Of a stretch of DNA of 64,000 nucleotides, positions 48,079 to 58,046 are shown in pieces (positions within the stretch are counted from its first letter, which is position 1; every line of letters begins with the position of its first letter). Source of the DNA: Blastococcus sp. MG754426 (GTDB lineage: Bacteria > Actinomycetota > Actinomycetes > Mycobacteriales > Geodermatophilaceae). A model generated the notes under the pieces. It was not told the DNA's origin. It ran no database searches and worked only from the letters and a program-made list of their open reading frames with translations. The translations under genes were made by a program, and so were the position numbers. The stretch is from the NCBI RefSeq assembly GCF_021699055.1, contig NZ_SSXC01000001.1:1-64000 (forward strand), in the 5' to 3' direction.

Positions 48079-49299
48079 TCACCCCTCGCCGACCAGCCCC
48101 TCGGCGAACACCCGCGGCTCGAACGGCGCGAGGTCGTCGGGGCCCTCCCCCAGCCCGATCAGCTTCACCGGGATGCCCAGCTCCTGCTGCACCCGGACGA
48201 CGATGCCGCCCTTGGCGGTGCCGTCGAGCTTGGTGAGCACGACACCGGTGACCTCGACCGCCTCGGTGAACACGCGGGCCTGCACGACGCCGTTCTGGCC
48301 GGTGGTGGCGTCGAGCACCAGCAGCACCTCGGTGACCGGCGACTGCTTCTCCACGACCCGCTTCACCTTGCCCAGCTCGTCCATGAGCCCCGACTTGGTG
48401 TGCAGCCGGCCGGCGGTGTCGACGACGACGGTGTCCACCTCCGCCTCGACGCCGGTGCGCACCGCCTCGAACGCCACCGCCGCCGGGTCGCCGCCCTCGC
48501 GGCCGCGGACGGTGAGCACGCCCACCCGCTCGCCCCAGGTCTCCAGCTGGTCGGCGGCGGCGGCGCGGAACGTGTCGGCCGCACCCAGGACGACGCTCTT
48601 GCCGTCGCCGACGAGCACGCGCGCGAGCTTGCCGACGGTGGTCGTCTTGCCGGCGCCGTTGACGCCCACCACCAGCACCACGCCGGGCCGGCCCTCGTAC
48701 CGGGAGGTGCCCAGGGTCCGGTCGAGGTCCGGGCCCAGGACGGCGGTGAGGTTGTCGACGAGGAGGTCGCGCAGCTCGGCGCCCGACGCGGTGGCCAGCA
48801 CCATCGACTGGGTGCGCAGCCGCTCGACGATCTGGGTCGTCGCGGAGACGCCGACGTCGGCGGCGAGCAGGGTCTCCTCGATCTCCTCCCAGTCGTCCTC
48901 GGTCAGCTTCTCGCGGGCGAGCACGGTGAGCAGGCCGCGGCCGAGCGAGGACTGCGACCGGGCCAGCCGCGAGCGCAGCCGCACCAGCCGGCCGGCCGAG
49001 GGGGCCGGCTGGTCGAACACCAGCCCCGGCTCGGGCTCGGCCGGGGGCAGCTCGACCGTGGGCGGCGCGTCGGGGACGACCGCGTCGGGCTGGTCCTGCA
49101 GGCCCTGGCCCGAGGCGGTGGCGCCCGTGGGCCGCGGTGGCTCCGCCGGGGGTGCGGGGGGCCGCGGCCGGGTGAGCGTCGTGCCGCTGACGGCGTCGTC
49201 GTCGAGACGCGTGGTCCGCCTGCCGCGGCCGACGAGGAGGCTGACCCCGAGGATCAGCGCCACGACCAGGATCGCGATCGCGATCAGCACGAATTCCAT
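48079..49299 (-). CDS. ftsY: signal recognition particle receptor FtsY
   Basis: The 406-residue receptor GTPase has an N-terminal membrane anchor (about 1-24, FVLIAIAILVVALILGVSLL), a Pro-rich linker, the N domain and the G domain with VVGVNGAGKTTTVGKLARVL, VVDTAGRLHTKSGLMDELGK and LTKLDGTAKGGIVVRVQ. It docks ribosome-Ffh complexes at the membrane. In mycobacteria ftsY adjoins smc (recalled); here two plus-strand genes are inserted between. Stop 48079. Confidence 0.97.
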   Translation of the reverse strand: MEFVLIAIAILVVALILGVSLLVGRGRRTTRLDDDAVSGTTLTRPRPPAPPAEPPRPTGATASGQGLQDQPDAVVPDAPPTVELPPAEPEPGLVFDQPAPSAGRLVRLRSRLARSQSSLGRGLLTVLAREKLTEDDWEEIEETLLAADVGVSATTQIVERLRTQSMVLATASGAELRDLLVDNLTAVLGPDLDRTLGTSRYEGRPGVVLVVGVNGAGKTTTVGKLARVLVGDGKSVVLGAADTFRAAAADQLETWGERVGVLTVRGREGGDPAAVAFEAVRTGVEAEVDTVVVDTAGRLHTKSGLMDELGKVKRVVEKQSPVTEVLLVLDATTGQNGVVQARVFTEAVEVTGVVLTKLDGTAKGGIVVRVQQELGIPVKLIGLGEGPDDLAPFEPRVFAEGLVGEG

Positions 49300-49385
49300 G
49301 CCGCGAGTCTCCCAGCACCGGCCCCCGGAGCACCTCCGGGACGGCGGGTCCCCGCACGCGGGGGTGGATGCGCCAGGCTGTGCCC

Positions 49386-51065
49386 ATGCCGCCGCCCGCT
49401 CCGTCCTCCCCCGCCCTCGTGCTGGGCCCCCTGCTGCGGCACGTGGACCCCGTCTCGGCCACCGTGTGGGTGGAGACCGACCGCCCGTGCGAGGTCGACG
49501 TCCTGGGGCGGCGGGCGCGCACCTTCACCGTGGGCGGCCACCACTTCGCGCTGGTGCTGGTGGAGGACCTCGCGCCGGGCAGCACCACGCCCTACGAGGT
49601 GCGGCTCGACGACACCCTCGTCTGGCCGCAGGCGGGCTCGGGCTTCCCGCCCAGCCGCATCCGCACCCCCGGGCGGCCCGGCCCGTTCCGGCTGGCCTTC
49701 GGCTCGTGCCGGTACGCCAGCGCCCGCACCGTGGAGGAGTCCGAGGGCATCCCGCCCGACGCGCTCGACCTGTACGCCCGGCAGCTCGCCGCCCGGCCGG
49801 AGGAGGAGTGGCCCGATGCGCTGGTGCTCCTCGGCGACCAGGTCTACGCCGACGAGCTCACCGAGCGCACCCGCGGCCGGCTGGCCCGCCGCCGGGACCG
49901 CGGGCAGCGGGCCCGGGTGCCGGAGGCGCAGGTCGCGGACTTCGAGGAGTACACCCACCTCTACCTCGAGTCCTGGCGGGACCCGGAGGTGCGCTGGCTG
50001 CTCTCGACGATCCCGTCCTCGATGATCTTCGACGACCACGAGATGATCGACGACTGGAACACCTCGGCGGCCTGGCGGCGGACGATGCAGGACGAGCCGT
50101 GGTGGTCCGGCCGGATCACCGGCGGGCTGATCAGCTACTGGGTCTACCAGCACCTGGGCAACCTCAGCCCGCAGGAGCTGGCCGAGAACAAGGCCTGGCG
50201 CGCCGTCCAGGACCTGGTGGACGCCTCCGGGGACACCCCGGCCGACGCCGAGCCGATCCTGCGCGAGATGGCCGTGCGCGCCGACGCCGACCCGGCGAGC
50301 GTGCGGTGGAGCTTCGTGCGGCACTGGGGCGACGCGCGGCTGGTCGTGGTCGACAGCCGTGCCGGGCGGGTGCTGGAGGAGACCGGCCGCCGGATGCTGG
50401 ACGACGACGAGTTCGACTGGGTCGAGGCAGCGATGCGGCAGGCCGCGCGGGACGGGGTGGAGCACCTCGTCGTCGGCACCTCGCTGCCGTGGCTGCTGCC
50501 GCACGCCGTCGACGCGCTCGAGCGGTGGAACGCCACGCTGAACCTCCGCCACCACGGCCGCTGGCGCGGTCGGCTGGCCGAGCAGGTGCGCCAGCTGGCC
50601 GACCTCGAGCACTGGGCGGCGTTCGGGCACTCCTTCGACCGGCTGGGCCGGGCGCTGCTGTCGGTCGCGCGCGGCGAGCACGGCCGGCCCCCGGCGACCG
50701 CGCTGGTCCTCTCCGGCGATGTCCACCACGCCTACGCGGCCGAGGTCGTGGAGCCCGGCGGGCTCGCCTCGCGCGTGCACCAGCTCACCGTCTCCCCGCT
50801 GCACAACCAGGCGCCGCACCCGATCAAGGTGGCGTTCCGGATCGGCTGGAGCCGGCGCGCCCGGCGGCTGATGGAGGCGCTCGCCCGGTGGGTCGGCGCC
50901 GAGCCCGCCGGCCTGGAGTGGGAGAAGCAGGCCGGGCCCTACTTCGGCAACCAGATCGGCGAGCTGGTGCTCGACGGCCGCGAGGCGCGTTTCGTCCTGT
51001 CGGTGAGCGAGCGGGGCGCCACCACGCTGAGCCAGGTCGTGGACGCGCCGTTGTCGAGCGCCTGA
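49386..51065 (+). CDS. PhoD-like alkaline phosphatase/phosphodiesterase
   Basis: The 559-residue protein has PhoD-superfamily metallophosphatase motifs: LAFGSCRYAS, LVLLGDQVYADELTE, SMIFDDHEMIDDWNTSAAWR and LVLSGDVHHAYAAEV. There is no signal peptide or Tat motif, unlike secreted PhoD, so it is probably cytoplasmic. The N-terminal part (1-90) has a fibronectin-like start (VSATVWVETDRPCEVDVLGR). The gene is followed 12 bp later by an EEP-family hydrolase, probably in one operon. ATG 49368 is an alternative start. Confidence 0.92.
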   Translation: MPPPAPSSPALVLGPLLRHVDPVSATVWVETDRPCEVDVLGRRARTFTVGGHHFALVLVEDLAPGSTTPYEVRLDDTLVWPQAGSGFPPSRIRTPGRPGPFRLAFGSCRYASARTVEESEGIPPDALDLYARQLAARPEEEWPDALVLLGDQVYADELTERTRGRLARRRDRGQRARVPEAQVADFEEYTHLYLESWRDPEVRWLLSTIPSSMIFDDHEMIDDWNTSAAWRRTMQDEPWWSGRITGGLISYWVYQHLGNLSPQELAENKAWRAVQDLVDASGDTPADAEPILREMAVRADADPASVRWSFVRHWGDARLVVVDSRAGRVLEETGRRMLDDDEFDWVEAAMRQAARDGVEHLVVGTSLPWLLPHAVDALERWNATLNLRHHGRWRGRLAEQVRQLADLEHWAAFGHSFDRLGRALLSVARGEHGRPPATALVLSGDVHHAYAAEVVEPGGLASRVHQLTVSPLHNQAPHPIKVAFRIGWSRRARRLMEALARWVGAEPAGLEWEKQAGPYFGNQIGELVLDGREARFVLSVSERGATTLSQVVDAPLSSA

Positions 51066-51077
51066 GAGGGTGAGGAG

Positions 51078-51878
51078 GTGAGCAAGCCGGCCCCCGGTCC
51101 CGACCAGCCGCCGATCCCGGTCCGCCTGGTCACCTTCAACACCCACCACGGCGTGGGTACCGACGCGCGCCACGACCTCCCCCGGCTGGCCAGGCTGCTG
51201 GCCTCGGTGGACGCCGACGTCATCTGCCTGCAGGAGGTCGACCGGCACTTCGGCCCGCGCAGCGAGGACGTCGACCAGGCGCTGCTGCTCTCCCGGGCGC
51301 TGGACATGCAGCTGGCCTGGGGCCCGGCGATCGACGAGCGGCGGCCGGGTGACCAGCCGCCTCGGCAGTACGGCAACGCGCTGCTCTCGCGGCTGCCGAT
51401 CCTGATCAGCGACGTGCACCGGCTGCCCGGCAGCGGCGAGCCGCGCAGCGCGCTGCGCACGATGGTCGAGCTCGACGGCGGGGCGCTGTGGGTGACCGCG
51501 ACCCACCTCACCACCCGCTCGGCGGACGAGCGGCGGGCGCAGGTCGAGGCGCTGGCCGCGCTGCACACCGACTCCATGGAGACCGGCGTGCTGGTCGGTG
51601 ACTTCAACACCGCGCCCGACGCCCCGGAACTGGACGCGCTGCGGCGGCGGTTCACCGACGCCTGGCGGCTGGCCCGGGCCCGGGACGACCAGTCGGGCTG
51701 GCGGTTCTGGCAGTCCGACGCCGGCCACACCCACCCGGCGCGGTCGCCGCACCGGCGCATCGACCAGGTGTGGGTCTCAGCGGGGGTCGCCGTCGCCGGG
51801 GCCCACGTCCTCGACGCCGGGGGCGCCTCCGACCACCTCCCCGTCGTCGTCGACCTCGAGGTCCGCTCCGGCGTCTGA
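51078..51878 (+). CDS. endonuclease/exonuclease/phosphatase (EEP) family hydrolase
   Basis: The 266-residue protein has the EEP motifs LVTFNTHHGVGTD, CLQEVDRHFG, NALLSRLPI, VTATHLTTRS, LVGDFNTAPDAPELDAL, RIDQVWVS and SDHLPVVVDLEV, matching the DNase I-like metal-dependent phosphodiesterase fold. It lacks a signal peptide. Substrates in the family range from DNA to phosphoinositides and sphingomyelin; none can be chosen here. It is 12 bp after the PhoD-like gene, so the two phosphoesterases are likely made together. Confidence 0.92.
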   Translation: MSKPAPGPDQPPIPVRLVTFNTHHGVGTDARHDLPRLARLLASVDADVICLQEVDRHFGPRSEDVDQALLLSRALDMQLAWGPAIDERRPGDQPPRQYGNALLSRLPILISDVHRLPGSGEPRSALRTMVELDGGALWVTATHLTTRSADERRAQVEALAALHTDSMETGVLVGDFNTAPDAPELDALRRRFTDAWRLARARDDQSGWRFWQSDAGHTHPARSPHRRIDQVWVSAGVAVAGAHVLDAGGASDHLPVVVDLEVRSGV

Positions 51879-51920
51879 GGAACCCGGCACCCGCCGTCCC
51901 CGCCTCAACCCTCGGGGGGG

Positions 51921-54900
51921 TCAGGCGGTCTCGAGCTCGCGCAGGCGCTGGCTGATGACGCCGGTGATGCCGTCCCCGCGCATGCTCACCCCGTAGAGCG
52001 CGTCGGCGATCTCCATCGTCCGCTTCTGGTGCGTGATGATGATCAGCTGCGACGTCGACCGGAGCTGCTCCACGAGCACCAGCAGCCGGCCGAGGTTGAC
52101 GTCGTCCAGCGCCGCCTCGACCTCGTCGAGCACGTAGAACGGCGAGGGCCGGGCGCGGAAGATCGCCACCAGCATCGCGACCGCCGTCAGCGACCGCTCC
52201 CCGCCCGAGAGCAGCGACAGCCGCTTCACCTTCTTGCCCGGCGGCCGCGCCTCCACCTCGACGCCGGTGGTCAGCATGTCCTCCGGGTCGGTGAGCACCA
52301 GCCGCCCCGAGCCGCCCGGGAACAGGGTGGCGAAGACCTGCTCGAACTCCCGCGCCACGTCGGCGAACGCCGCGGCGAAGACGTCGTGGATGCGGCCGTC
52401 CACCTCGCGGACGACGGTGAGCAGGTCCTTGCGGGTGGTCTTGAGGTCCTCGAGCTGGGTGGCGAGGAAGGTGTGCCGCTCCTCCAGCGCCGCGAACTCC
52501 TCCAGCGCCAGCGGGTTGACCTTGCCCAGCGTGGCGAGGTCCCGCTCGGCGCGGGCCACCCGCCGCTCCTGGACGGCGCGGTCGTAGGGCACCGGGTCCG
52601 GTGCCGGCTCGCCCTTGGCCTCGGCCTCGGCCACCTGCTGCGGCGGGGGCGGCACCGGGGCGGCGGGCCCGTACTCGCCGATGAGCGTGGGCAGGTCGAC
52701 GCCGAACTCCTCGGCCGCCCGGGTCTCCAGCGACTCGATGCGGTAGCGCTGCTCGGTGCGGGCCACCTCGTCGCGGTGCACCTCGTCGGTGAGCCGGTCG
52801 AGCTCCGCGGTGGCCGCGCGCACCCGGCTGCGCACCTCCAGCAGCTCGGCCTCCGCGCCGCTGCGCGACGACGTCAGCGCATCCCGCTCCGCGGCCGCGC
52901 GCACCAGGGAGTGCTCGAGGGCGGCGAGCGCGACCCCCGCGTCGTGCCGCACCCGGTCGGCCACCGCGGCCCCGCGCTCGCGCGCCACCCGGGCCGCCGC
53001 GGCCCGCTCCCGGGCCGCCCGTTCCTGCCGGGCCTGCCGGCGGAGCGATTCGGCTCGTCCCTGCAGGGCGCGGGCCCGCTCCTCGGCGGTGCGGACGGCG
53101 AGGCGCGCCTCCGTCTCGGCCTGCCGGGCGGCGGCCACCTCGGCGCGCAGCCGGTCGCGCTCCTCGGTCGGCGGCTCCTCCTCCACGGGCGCGGCCTCCG
53201 CCTCGGCGAGCTGCTGCTCGAGCCCGGTCAGCGAGGTCTGCGCCTGCTCCAGCGCCTGCTCGGCCCGCACTCGCGCGGCCAGCGAGCGCTCTGCCTCCGA
53301 GGCGGCCGAGCGCGCCGCGGCACCGAGCTCGGCCAGCTGCGCGGCGACCGCCGAGCGGGAGCGGTCGGCGGCCTGCCGGGCGGCCAGCGCGGTGTCGACG
53401 TCGGCCGAGCGCGCGCGGGCCGTCTCGCGGGCCGCGGCCAGCTCCTCGGCGAGCGCGGCCGCCCGCTCCGTCGCGGCCGCGAGCTCGGTGGCCGCCTCGT
53501 CCACGCGGGCCCGCAGCTCCAGGTTCGACGGCGCATCGGTCTGGCCGCCCAGGGCCCAGTCCGCGCCGAGGAGGTCGCCGGTGGCGGTGACCGCCCGGAC
53601 CCGGGGGTGGGTGCGCACGAGCGCGACCGCCGCGTCCAGGTCGGCCACCAGCGCGACGCGCTCGAGCGCGCGGGCCAGCGCCGGGCGCAGCGCCTCGGGC
53701 GCCTGCACCGCGTCCAGCGCCCAGCGGGCGCCGCCCGGCAGCTCGGGCCAGCCGTCCCGCGGCACCGGCGGCACCCCCCCGGTGACCAGCAGTCCGGCGC
53801 GCCCGCCGTCGGTGCGGGTGAGGTGCTGCAGCGCCGCGGCGGCCTCGGCGACCCCGGCGACGACGACGGCATCGGACATCCCGCCCAGCGCGGCGGCCAC
53901 GGCGACCTCGTCGCCGGGGGTCACGGCGAGCTGCTCGGTGACCGGGCCGAGCACGCCCGCCAGGCCCGCCCCGAGCACCGCGGCCGCGCCGTCGGCGGGG
54001 GTGAGCCCGAGGGCGAGGGCGTCGCGGCGGGCCTGCCAGGAGGCGCGGTCGCGCTCGGCGGCCCGCTCGGCCTCGGCCAGCTCGGTGACCCGGCGGGCCG
54101 CGGCGGTGTGCGCGGCGACGGCGTCCTCGTGCGCGGCGACCAGCGCGAGGTCGGTGTCCTCCTGGTCGGCGACCTGCCCGCGCCGGTCGGCCAGCCGCTC
54201 GTCGGCGGCCCGGGCGCGGTCGGCCGCCTCGGCGGCGGCGACGGTGAGCCGCTCGATCTCGGCCTCCCCGGCGTGCACCCGGGACCGCGCGGCCGCCACC
54301 TTGCCGGAGAGCCGGGCCAGCCCCTCGCGGCGGTCGGCGAGCGCCCGGGCAGCGGCGACCCAGGCCTTCTCGGCGGCAGCCAGCGCGGTCTCCAGCTCCG
54401 CCCGGCCGGCGACGACCGCAGCGAGCCGCTCCCGCTCGGCCTGCAGGCCCGCGGCGAGCTCCGCCTCGGTCGAGGCGACGCGGTGGGCCTCGGCGTCGAG
54501 CTGGTCGGGGTCGCGACCGGGCGCAGCCGAGGGGGCCGCGGCGGAGAGGTGCCGGTGCCGCTCGGCGGCGAGCTGGGCGACGCTGCGGAACCGCTCCCCC
54601 AGCGCGGAGAGCCGGTACCAGGTGTCCGAGGCGGCCTGCAGCCGCGGGGCGCTCGCGGCGAGCTCGCTCTCCAGCTCGCCCTCCCGCCGGGAGACGGCGG
54701 AGAGCTCGCGCTCCACCACGGCGCGCCGCTGCCGGGCCGCGGTCTCGTCGGCGACGTCCCGGTCGAGGGCGTCGCGGAGCTGGACGAGGTCGTCGGCGAG
54801 CAGCCGCAGCCGGGCGTCGCGCAGGTCGGCCTGCACGCCGGCGGCGCGGCGGGCGACCTCGGCCTGCCGGCCCAGCGGCTTGAGCTGGCGGCGCAGCTCG

Positions 54901-55487
54901 GCGGTGAGGTCGGCCAGCCGGTCGAGGTTGGCCTGCATCCCGTCGAGCTTGCGGAGCGCCTTCTCCTTGCGCTTGCGGTGCTTGAGGACGCCGGCGGCCT
55001 CCTCGATGAAGGCGCGGCGGTCCTCGGGGCGGCCGGAGAGGACGGCGTCGAGCTGCCCCTGCCCGACGATGACGTGCATCTCGCGGCCGATGCCGGAGTC
55101 GCTGAGCAGCTCCTGGACGTCGAGCAGGCGCACCTTGTCGCCGTTGATCTCGTACTCGCTCTCGCCGGAGCGGTACATGCGGCGGGTGATCGACACCTCG
55201 GTGTACTCGATCGGCAGCGCGCCGTCGGCGTTGTCGATGGTGAGCGTCACCTCGGCCCGGCCGAGCGCCGGGCGCCCGGCGGTGCCGGCGAAGATGACGT
55301 CCTCCATCTTGCCGCCGCGCAGGCTCTTGGCGCCCTGCTCGCCGAGGACCCAGGAGATGGCGTCGACGACGTTGGACTTGCCCGACCCGTTGGGGCCGAC
55401 GACGGCGGTGATGCCGGGCTCCAGCCGGAGCGTGGTGGCGGACGCGAAGGACTTGAAGCCCTTGAGCGTCAGGCTGGAGAGGTGCAC
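51921..55487 (-). CDS. smc: chromosome segregation protein SMC
   Basis: The 1188-residue protein has Walker A VVGPNGSGKSNVVDAISWVL near the N-terminus, two long coiled coils (about 165-490 and 660-1000), a hinge (about 500-650, GLAGVLGPVTEQLAVTPGDE), and a C-terminal ABC signature LSLLSGGERSLTAVAML with Walker B FYVLDEVEAALDD. It forms the condensin ring that organises and segregates the chromosome. It starts at GTG 55487. It is the largest gene in the window. Confidence 0.97.
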   Translation of the reverse strand: MHLSSLTLKGFKSFASATTLRLEPGITAVVGPNGSGKSNVVDAISWVLGEQGAKSLRGGKMEDVIFAGTAGRPALGRAEVTLTIDNADGALPIEYTEVSITRRMYRSGESEYEINGDKVRLLDVQELLSDSGIGREMHVIVGQGQLDAVLSGRPEDRRAFIEEAAGVLKHRKRKEKALRKLDGMQANLDRLADLTAELRRQLKPLGRQAEVARRAAGVQADLRDARLRLLADDLVQLRDALDRDVADETAARQRRAVVERELSAVSRREGELESELAASAPRLQAASDTWYRLSALGERFRSVAQLAAERHRHLSAAAPSAAPGRDPDQLDAEAHRVASTEAELAAGLQAERERLAAVVAGRAELETALAAAEKAWVAAARALADRREGLARLSGKVAAARSRVHAGEAEIERLTVAAAEAADRARAADERLADRRGQVADQEDTDLALVAAHEDAVAAHTAAARRVTELAEAERAAERDRASWQARRDALALGLTPADGAAAVLGAGLAGVLGPVTEQLAVTPGDEVAVAAALGGMSDAVVVAGVAEAAAALQHLTRTDGGRAGLLVTGGVPPVPRDGWPELPGGARWALDAVQAPEALRPALARALERVALVADLDAAVALVRTHPRVRAVTATGDLLGADWALGGQTDAPSNLELRARVDEAATELAAATERAAALAEELAAARETARARSADVDTALAARQAADRSRSAVAAQLAELGAAARSAASEAERSLAARVRAEQALEQAQTSLTGLEQQLAEAEAAPVEEEPPTEERDRLRAEVAAARQAETEARLAVRTAEERARALQGRAESLRRQARQERAARERAAAARVARERGAAVADRVRHDAGVALAALEHSLVRAAAERDALTSSRSGAEAELLEVRSRVRAATAELDRLTDEVHRDEVARTEQRYRIESLETRAAEEFGVDLPTLIGEYGPAAPVPPPPQQVAEAEAKGEPAPDPVPYDRAVQERRVARAERDLATLGKVNPLALEEFAALEERHTFLATQLEDLKTTRKDLLTVVREVDGRIHDVFAAAFADVAREFEQVFATLFPGGSGRLVLTDPEDMLTTGVEVEARPPGKKVKRLSLLSGGERSLTAVAMLVAIFRARPSPFYVLDEVEAALDDVNLGRLLVLVEQLRSTSQLIIITHQKRTMEIADALYGVSMRGDGITGVISQRLRELETA

Positions 55488-55584
55488 GAGGTCAGCACTC
55501 TAGCCCGGGATCCCGGGTTGCCGGGGGCCTGCGAGGCCGGTGGTGCGCCTGTGACCGGCCCGTTCGAGGCCCCGGGGTCCCGCC

Positions 55585-55776
55585 TCAGGCGAGCGCGGGC
55601 TCGGCGGTGTCGCCCGCCAGGGAGAGCAGCTCGTGGGCGATGGCGGCGTCGCGCTGGGCGCGCAGCTCGGCGAGCTCCTGCTCGAGCCGCTGCACCCGGG
55701 CCCGCAGGGCGGCGTTCTCCTCGGCTACCCGGAGTTCCACGGGGGTGACGACCGAACCGAACAGGGCCTTGGCCAT
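55585..55776 (-). CDS. small coiled-coil protein of unknown function
   Basis: A 63-residue frame from ATG 55776 begins MAKALFGSVVTPVELRVAEE, followed by a short coiled coil (about 18-48, RARVQRLEQELAELRAQRD) and an acidic tail. The upstream frame is open to 55929 but has no conserved features. It lies between acyP and smc in the same direction, 97 bp before the smc start. Similar MAKALFG-type small proteins occur in other actinobacteria (recalled), so I judge it a real gene of unknown role. Confidence 0.7.
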   Translation of the reverse strand: MAKALFGSVVTPVELRVAEENAALRARVQRLEQELAELRAQRDAAIAHELLSLAGDTAEPALA

Positions 55777-55925
55777 GGCTGTGACGGCCTTTCGAGAGCG
55801 AGAGGGTGTGCCCGGCGCCCCGGTGCGCGGTCGGCGCGGGCTGGATGTTCCCAGGGTGACAGCCCCCGACACGCAGGTCAACGGCGCCGGGGTGAGGCTC
55901 CCGTGTCGGGGGGATGTCGTCTTCG

Positions 55926-56195
55926 TCACGCCGTGGTGAAGCCCTCCAGCCCCTGCGGGGGTGCGGAGCGGACGTCGACGCCGGTCACCCGGCCCGGGGC
56001 GTCCGGGCCGTCGAGCGCGGCGACGAGTTCGCGCACCGCCGCCTCGGGCCCCTCGGCGACCACCTCGACCCGCCCGTCGGGGAGGTTGCGCGCGACCCCG
56101 GAGAGCCCGGCCCGCTGCGCGAGCCCGCGCACGAAGTACCGGTACCCGACGCCCTGGACGCGGCCGGAGACCAGCACCTCCACGCGGACGGTCAC
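55926..56195 (-). CDS. acyP: acylphosphatase
   Basis: The 89-residue protein has the acylphosphatase signature [20 protein letters not shown] with the catalytic Arg and later Asn in [20 protein letters not shown]. It hydrolyses acyl phosphates. GTG 56195 overlaps the mutM stop as GTGA. Its place between mutM and smc is conserved in mycobacteria (recalled). Confidence 0.94.
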   Translation of the reverse strand: MTVRVEVLVSGRVQGVGYRYFVRGLAQRAGLSGVARNLPDGRVEVVAEGPEAAVRELVAALDGPDAPGRVTGVDVRSAPPQGLEGFTTA

Positions 56196-57067
56196 GCGCG
56201 CCGCGCTCTCGGCCGGGGCTGGCAGGTGGGGCAGCTGTAGCTGGAGCGGTTCATGAACGACTCGCGGCGGATCGGCGTGCCGCAGCGGGGGCACGGCCGG
56301 TCCTCCTGCCCGTAGACCGCGAGGAAGCGGGAGAAGTACCCGCTCTGCCCGTTGACGTCGACGTAGAGGGAGTCGAAGGAGGTGCCGCCCTGCGCGAGCG
56401 CCTCCCCCAGGACGTCGCGGACGCCGTCGAGCAGGTCGGCCACCTGCGCCCGGGTGAGCCGGTCGGTGGGGCGGGAGCCGTGCAGGCGGGCCCGCCACAG
56501 CGCCTCGTCGGCGTAGATGTTGCCCACCCCGCCGATGAGCGTCTGGTCCAGCAGCGCCCGCTTGACCTCGGTGCGGCGCCGGCGCAGCGCCGCGGTGAAC
56601 GCGTCGACGTCGAACGACTCGTCCAGCGGGTCGATCGCGATGTGCGCCAGCCGCCCCGGCACGTCGTCGCCGTCCGCCTCCTCCACCGCCAGGCCGCCGA
56701 ACGTGCGCTGGTCGACGAAGCGCAGCTCCCGGCCGCGGTCGGTGAAGGTGAACCGGGCGCGCAGGTGGGTCTCGTCGGGGGCCGACGGCTTCTCGACGAG
56801 CAGCTGGCCGCTCATCCCCAGGTGCCCGACCAGCGCGCGCCCCGACGGCGACCCGTCGGGCTCGGCCAGCGGCAGCCACAGGTACTTGCCGCGGCGGTGC
56901 GCGGCGGTGAGCGTGCGGCCGGTGAGCGCCTCCACGAAGTGGTCGGCGCCCTCCAGGTGGCGGCGCACCGCCCGCGGGTGGTGCACCTCGACGGCGGCGA
57001 CGGTGCGCCCGGCCACCCACTGCTCCAGCCCCCGGCGCACCACCTCGACCTCGGGCAGCTCGGGCAC
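56192..57067 (-). CDS. mutM: formamidopyrimidine-DNA glycosylase
   Basis: The 291-residue glycosylase/AP lyase starts (V)[19 protein letters not shown] with the catalytic Pro2 and Glu3, includes [13 protein letters not shown], the helix-two-turn-helix [16 protein letters not shown], and the C-terminal zinc finger CPRCG with SCPTCQ. It removes 8-oxoguanine. The start is GTG 57067, four bases after the rnc stop. The C-terminal RPRARRA tail is not conserved. Confidence 0.96.
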   Translation of the reverse strand: MPELPEVEVVRRGLEQWVAGRTVAAVEVHHPRAVRRHLEGADHFVEALTGRTLTAAHRRGKYLWLPLAEPDGSPSGRALVGHLGMSGQLLVEKPSAPDETHLRARFTFTDRGRELRFVDQRTFGGLAVEEADGDDVPGRLAHIAIDPLDESFDVDAFTAALRRRRTEVKRALLDQTLIGGVGNIYADEALWRARLHGSRPTDRLTRAQVADLLDGVRDVLGEALAQGGTSFDSLYVDVNGQSGYFSRFLAVYGQEDRPCPRCGTPIRRESFMNRSSYSCPTCQPRPRARRA

Positions 57068-57071
57068 GGGT

Positions 57072-57851
57072 CTACTCCTCCGACAGCGCGCGCCAGGCGG
57101 CCTCGGCGGCCTCCTGCTCGGCGGCCTTCTTGGTGCGCCCCGTGCCGGTGCCGCGGACGGTGCCGGCGAGCAGCACGTCGGCGCGGAACGTCTTGGCGTG
57201 GTCGGGCCCCTCGTCGTCCACCTGGTAGACCGGTGCACCGAGCCCCTGCGCCGCGCCGAGCTCCTGCAGGCTGGTCTTCCAGTCCAGGCCGGCGCCGCGC
57301 GTGGCCGCCTCGGCCAGCAGCGGGTCGAACAGCCGGTGCACGATCGCCGCGGCGGTGTCCAGCCCGCAGCCCAGGTGCAGCGCACCGATGAGGGCCTCGA
57401 GCGCGTCGGCGAGGATCGAGTCCTTCTCGCGGCCGCCGGTGGTCTCCTCGCCGCGGCCCAGCAGCAGGTGCGGGCCCAGCCCGTCCTCCCCGAGGCGCCG
57501 GGCGACGCCGGCCAGCGAGGTCATGTTCACCACGGAGGCACGCAGCTTGGCCAGCTGGCCCTCGGGGAGGTCCGGCTGGCTGCGGTAGAGCTCGTCGGTG
57601 ACGACCAGACCGAGCACGGAGTCGCCGAGGAACTCCAGGCGCTCGTTGGTCGGCAGGCCACCGTTCTCGTAGGCGAACGACCGGTGGGTCAGCGCCAGCG
57701 GCAGCAGCCCGCCCGGCAGCGCGACACCGAGGGCGTCGAACAGCCAGGTGGCGGCCCGCTCGGCGTGCTCCGGCCCGCCCGGGGGCGCCGCCGGGACGCG
57801 GCCGTCCGCGGCATCCCGGTCAGGATGCGGAGCGGCGGCCGTCGTCCCCAT
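57072..57851 (-). CDS. rnc: ribonuclease III
   Basis: The 259-residue enzyme has the RNase III signature [39 protein letters not shown] and a C-terminal double-stranded RNA-binding domain (about 185-255, [33 protein letters not shown]). It processes rRNA precursors and structured RNAs. The first 25 residues are a variable extension from ATG 57851. It follows rpmF, in the order rpmF-rnc-mutM. Confidence 0.96.
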   Translation of the reverse strand: MGTTAAAPHPDRDAADGRVPAAPPGGPEHAERAATWLFDALGVALPGGLLPLALTHRSFAYENGGLPTNERLEFLGDSVLGLVVTDELYRSQPDLPEGQLAKLRASVVNMTSLAGVARRLGEDGLGPHLLLGRGEETTGGREKDSILADALEALIGALHLGCGLDTAAAIVHRLFDPLLAEAATRGAGLDWKTSLQELGAAQGLGAPVYQVDDEGPDHAKTFRADVLLAGTVRGTGTGRTKKAAEQEAAEAAWRALSEE

Positions 57852-57865
57852 GGCGGTGCGGCAGG

Positions 57866-58045
57866 TCAGACCGAGAGGACCTGGCGGCCGTCGTACTGCC
57901 CGCAGGTCGGGCACGCCTGGTGCGGCGGCTTGAGCTCGCCGCAGGCGCGGTTCGGGCACGGCGACAGGGTCGGCGCGGTGGCCTTCCACTGCGACCGGCG
58001 CATGCGGGTGTTGGCCCGCGACATCTTCCGCTTCGGAACGGCCAC
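57866..58045 (-). CDS. rpmF: 50S ribosomal protein L32
   Basis: The 59-residue protein from GTG 58045 reads [20 protein letters not shown] and ends [16 protein letters not shown], with Cys30, Cys35, Cys45 and Cys48 forming the zinc site of the zinc-containing L32 form. It lies one base after the DUF177 stop, so the two are translated together, as in most bacteria. Confidence 0.95.
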   Translation of the reverse strand: MAVPKRKMSRANTRMRRSQWKATAPTLSPCPNRACGELKPPHQACPTCGQYDGRQVLSV

Positions 58046-58046
58046 G

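Noticed and set aside
52029-55748. A 1239-codon plus-strand open frame antisense to smc
   Set aside because: Its sequence is low-complexity Gly/Arg/Leu/Val and arises from the coiled-coil codon pattern of smc.
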